From Adhaeribacter aquaticus DSM 16391 (GTDB taxonomy: Bacteria > Bacteroidota > Bacteroidia > Cytophagales > Hymenobacteraceae), in assembly GCF_000473365.1 (NCBI RefSeq), contig NZ_KI421517.1, forward strand, positions 3,817,901 through 3,881,900: a stretch of DNA of 64,000 nucleotides, given 5' to 3'. The position numbers and the translations under genes were made by a program. Below the pieces are notes generated by a model. It was given only the letters and a program-made list of their open reading frames with translations. It was not told where the DNA came from and did no database searches. This document shows, piece by piece, positions 62,201 to 64,000 of the stretch (its first letter is position 1; each line of letters begins with the position of its first letter).

Positions 62201-63337
62201 ACCCCTGCTTCCGGAGCTTTTAGCTTTAAGATGAGTGAAGGCACTGCCCATGTTATAGCACCGGCCAGCCGTAAAGAGGTAACTGCCACCAATGGAATTA
62301 CTACGTTGGATATCGTACAAATTCAGCGGCATATTTTAGGCATACAACCGCTAGCTTCTCCTTTCAAAATAATTGCAGCAGATGTATCCGGCTCTTCTTC
62401 GGTAACCAGCACGGATATAGTATACATCCGGTCCTTGATTTTAGGAAACACCCGCAGCTTCCCTAACAACAAGATGTGGGCTTTTGTGAAAAATGATTTT
62501 GCTTTCCCTAACTCCAGAATGCCTTTCCCTTACGATAGTGTCCGCAGCTACAGTACCGTCACCGACCAGAGCAGCCAGGACTTTATAGGTATTAAGTTAG
62601 GTGATGTGAACGATAGCTGGGATGTCAATACTGCCCGGATAGCCGTTGCCGGCGAGCTGCAGTTACAGGTGGCCGACCAGCAGGTAAGCCAGGGAACAGA
62701 AGTGGTGGTACCGGTTACAGCTACTAATTTTGATGATGTAAGTGGTTACCAGTTTACGCTTAACTGGGACCCCAAAGTACTGCAGTTTGCAAGAGTAGAA
62801 TCAGGCAGCCTGGAAGGCAACTTCGGCACCCATAATACCCAGCAAGGAAAGCTGACTACGTTATGGACAGATCCGGACGGCAAAAGTCAGAGTTTGAGTA
62901 ATGGTACAGCTATATTCCTGGTGCACTTTAAAGTAATTGGAAATGGCGGCACCGAAAGCAAAATAGAAATAAATTCTGCTCTTACTGGTAGTGTCGCCTA
63001 TACCGGCAAGCTGCAGCAACTGACTATTCATGCCAAAGAAGCGGTGGTAAAAGTGAAAGGCCGGAGGTATGCCCTCTATCAGAACTATCCTAACCCGTTC
63101 AACGAGCAGACAGCCTTTCATTTTGAATTACCCGAAGAGCAGCAGGTAGAGCTAAGTATTTACAATGCATTAGGACAGGCAGTAAAGCAGTTTAGTGGCC
63201 GCTATAAGGCCGGAGAGCATGTTGTAAACTGGAAAGGTGAAGATGAAGCTGGCAAAAAGTTAGCAACAGGCACTTACTTCTGCCGAATGAAAGCAGGTAA
63301 GTTCACCGGAACAGTACAGATCATCCTGGCTAAATAA
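59225..63337 (+). CDS. large T9SS-secreted protein: seven SBBP repeats, Ig-like, cohesin-like and dockerin-like domains
   Basis: A 1370-residue cell-surface or secreted protein. A Sec signal peptide (1-26, ending ALAQA) is followed by seven SBBP-type repeats (about 27-455), each with the shape G-N-x-x-W-A-K...D-x-S-G-N-x-Y-x-T-G-x-F, which would close a seven-bladed propeller. Ig-like modules follow (about 460-818), including the nearly identical GEYRWYTTATGGTAI units. A cohesin-like domain (820-954), a carboxypeptidase-regulatory-like beta-sandwich (960-1003), a dockerin-like pair (TLDIVQIQRHILG and STDIVYIRSLILG, then KLGDVNDSW) and a second cohesin-like domain (1142-1274) come next. The C-terminus (YQNYPNPFNEQTAFHF...TGTYFCRMKAG) is a T9SS type A sorting domain. 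Probably an adhesin or scaffold; no catalytic domain. Confidence 0.87.
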   Translation: MKKFYKFFLLCLLGQFLIHTYALAQAQAPDFIWANRIGEDTYRSASSLGDKNDIARDASGNIYVSGNFESSITFGNITLNSSGDYDLFIAKYDPAGNVLWAKSAGGSGSDKSRSIAVDGAGNVYITGRFKSSRASFGSFTLSNTGDDDVFIAKYDASGNIIWAKSAGGTSTDQGNGIAVDRSGNVYVTGSFYTTVSFGGTTLTSTGDREMFIAKYDGSGNLLWAKSAGGPYHDHGMEVAVDGSGNAYIIGEYYKTGTFGGVLLTSDGDSDIFVAKYNSSGNVVWAQTGGASGTFNDKSQTIAVDASGNAFVTGSFTGTGSFGSSRLQSRGMADYFLVKYSSENGSVEWAKSYGDTGDDTSYGITLDDVGQPLVTGETESRTGTGIDVFVTQFDQLGGEQWTKNAGGSGSDYGQSLVAFGGNIYLTGEYSGNATFGGKTLTARDKGIFVAKLSSSSPAPIVTPPTVKGGRRCFAGDVTLEAAGGNNGEYRWYTTATGGTAIPYATNATYTTPMLSATTTYYVSLVSGSYESERVPVTATIDNGPGNNRISGGGDFCYGETVRITGSVPNGLDDYVILYKWRMLIPLPSGGTEFKDLHQGFTTDPNYSVGAFPPGINGYLPRPNGPRTFQVERLAHYSGGGGCPSFSNLVTINVLYPVEPPLATPYEVENCGPGKVTLTATGGSNGEYRWYTTATGGTAIPNATSATFTTPELTATTTYYVSLVSGSCESSRTPIKATIKALPSAPTVSNFSYQQGAMAPALTATGSNLLWYTAATGGTGSATAPTPSTAVAGTTNYYVSQTLNSCESPRAAITVTITPAIPISFNLGSVNGQQGSEVIFPVRVSNFRDIISMQGSVQWNSSVATFVGVEYFGIAGLTSANFGTTAASSGQLSFSWNQTATSPFSLPDNTILFAVRLRLVGSPGASTIFSLSSSPVKVEFINNNLASVTVGYNSGQVSIDKEVVISGTVKSLSGTPLKDVVVKASSSAGKQHVVTPASGAFSFKMSEGTAHVIAPASRKEVTATNGITTLDIVQIQRHILGIQPLASPFKIIAADVSGSSSVTSTDIVYIRSLILGNTRSFPNNKMWAFVKNDFAFPNSRMPFPYDSVRSYSTVTDQSSQDFIGIKLGDVNDSWDVNTARIAVAGELQLQVADQQVSQGTEVVVPVTATNFDDVSGYQFTLNWDPKVLQFARVESGSLEGNFGTHNTQQGKLTTLWTDPDGKSQSLSNGTAIFLVHFKVIGNGGTESKIEINSALTGSVAYTGKLQQLTIHAKEAVVKVKGRRYALYQNYPNPFNEQTAFHFELPEEQQVELSIYNALGQAVKQFSGRYKAGEHVVNWKGEDEAGKKLATGTYFCRMKAGKFTGTVQIILAK
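60677..60714 (+). repeat. first copy of a 38-base repeat in the Ig-like region
   Basis: Identical to 61271-61308, 594 bases apart and in frame. The flanking bases (60666-60735 versus 61260-61329) also match closely, which shows recent duplication or ongoing gene conversion of the Ig-like module. Confidence 0.92.
61271..61308 (+). repeat. second copy of the 38-base repeat in the Ig-like region
   Basis: Identical to 60677-60714. A related segment encoding LLWYTAATGGTGS occurs at 61523-61562 and again, in the next gene, at 63961-64000. Confidence 0.92.
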
Positions 63338-63375
63338 CTTTCAAAAATAATTTATTACCACTTTCATTTGTAAGC

Positions 63376-64000
63376 ATGCAACGATATCTGCTTTTAATAA
63401 CTTGTTTTTTAGTTTCAATTATATCGAAAGTTTATGGCCAGGGTACAGATTTGTTGTTATCAGCAGATTCTGAATCTGCCATGCCCGGTGCTGAAGTTTT
63501 AGTACCGGTACGTGTAAATGGCTTTACCAATATTATAGCGGCTCAGGGTACAATTGTATTCGATCCCAAAGTAGTCAGCCTTCTAGGAGTAGAAAAATTT
63601 GGGCTGCCCAGCATGGGAACCTCGAACATCGGCACTACCCGCAAGGACCAGGGGGAAATTGTGTTTGCCTGGGACGATGCAACCCTTGCCGGGGAAAGCT
63701 TAAACAAGGATGCTATTTTGTTTTTAATCCGGTTTAAAGTTACAGGTGGGGCAGGAGCAAGTACTCCGATAAGTTTTGCCAATACTCCAGCTGTTATAGA
63801 GGTTTTAAATAAAGATTTTGTTACAATTAAAGTGATAACAGAATCTGGAAAGTTGCAGGTTTTATCTGAAGCACCCAAGGTGCCATCGGCACCAGTAGTA
63901 AGCAGTGTTAGTTACTGTCTGGGATCGGCTGCTACGGCATTAACAGCTACGGGCACTAACCTGCTGTGGTATACCGCTGCTACCGGAGGTACTGGTTCGG
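63376..64000 (+). CDS. cohesin-domain secreted protein, partial (runs off the window)
   Basis: The frame opens with an ATG 38 bases after the previous stop and is still open at the window edge (208 codons). A signal peptide MQRYLLLITCFLVSIISKVYG precedes a cohesin-like domain (about residues 24-160, GAEVLVPVRVNGFTNIIAAQ...VVSLLGVEKFGLP) that is clearly related to the first cohesin-like domain of the upstream protein. It is followed by an Ig-like module, LLWYTAATGGTGS, also shared with the upstream gene. The two are probably a tandem pair on one transcript. The C-terminus cannot be seen; a T9SS domain is expected but not shown. Confidence 0.85.
   Translation, partial: MQRYLLLITCFLVSIISKVYGQGTDLLLSADSESAMPGAEVLVPVRVNGFTNIIAAQGTIVFDPKVVSLLGVEKFGLPSMGTSNIGTTRKDQGEIVFAWDDATLAGESLNKDAILFLIRFKVTGGAGASTPISFANTPAVIEVLNKDFVTIKVITESGKLQVLSEAPKVPSAPVVSSVSYCLGSAATALTATGTNLLWYTAATGGTGS

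Overview
The window reads as chromosomal DNA of a Gram-negative Bacteroidota, most likely order Cytophagales and near the Hymenobacteraceae (Adhaeribacter/Pontibacter-like); the genus is a guess. The signs are a type IX secretion (T9SS) C-terminal sorting domain at 63065-63337, several lipoproteins with LxxC lipoboxes, bestrophin, PhzF, DinB and pirin-type genes typical of the phylum, and possible Bacteroidota promoter boxes of the form TAnnTTTG. No rRNA, tRNA, CRISPR array, insertion sequence, integrase or phage gene was seen.

Layout. 1-13.5 kb is a mosaic of single genes: a decayed PepSY-like lipoprotein pseudogene, a PhyH dioxygenase, a secreted beta-helix protein, an epimerase, RlmF, a PhzF-DinB pair, a periplasmic S33 hydrolase, PEGA/SHOCT lipoprotein and a bestrophin channel. 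13.9-17.2 kb holds an ABC-F ATPase, a sulfotransferase and a second DinB protein.

17.6-32.1 kb is the most unusual part: twelve co-directional genes, often overlapping or only a few bases apart, ending at a strong hairpin at 32091. They encode an SDR, a nucleotide-sugar epimerase, a fused glycoside hydrolase/CDP-paratose-type epimerase, a zinc-type MDR dehydrogenase, a Gfo/Idh/MocA oxidoreductase, a GT4 glycosyltransferase, three tandem CgeB-like glycosyltransferases, a CmoB-like methyltransferase, a DUF2254 membrane protein and a signal-less GH5-like glycosidase. This looks like a cytosolic pathway that makes, methylates and trims an unknown glycoside or oligosaccharide; no flippase, polymerase or lipid-carrier priming enzyme is encoded.

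32.4-36.5 kb carries YceI, pirin, a ring-cleaving VOC dioxygenase and an MhqD-like esterase, which resembles a quinone/electrophile stress operon preceded by two tandem palindromes, then a small GNAT and RpiA. 36.5-42.2 kb has WrbA, a 3'-truncated aldehyde dehydrogenase, a ferredoxin-class III cyclase fusion, an MFS transporter, a PH-domain protein, a GNAT and a PRC-barrel/SHOCT protein. 42.8-58.3 kb includes a Tat-exported GH-like protein, a DbpA-type helicase, a TolB-like protein, a FUSC membrane protein, an AGCS symporter, two pseudouridine synthases (RluF, TruC type), a Pmp3-domain lipoprotein, an L,D-transpeptidase and a DUF922 protease-like protein. From 59.2 kb to the window edge lie two adjacent cohesin-containing secreted proteins; the first combines a seven-repeat SBBP propeller, Ig-like repeats, two cohesin-like domains, a dockerin-like segment and a T9SS signal, and the second runs off the window.

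All functional calls rest on reading motifs by eye. No database search or structure prediction was run.
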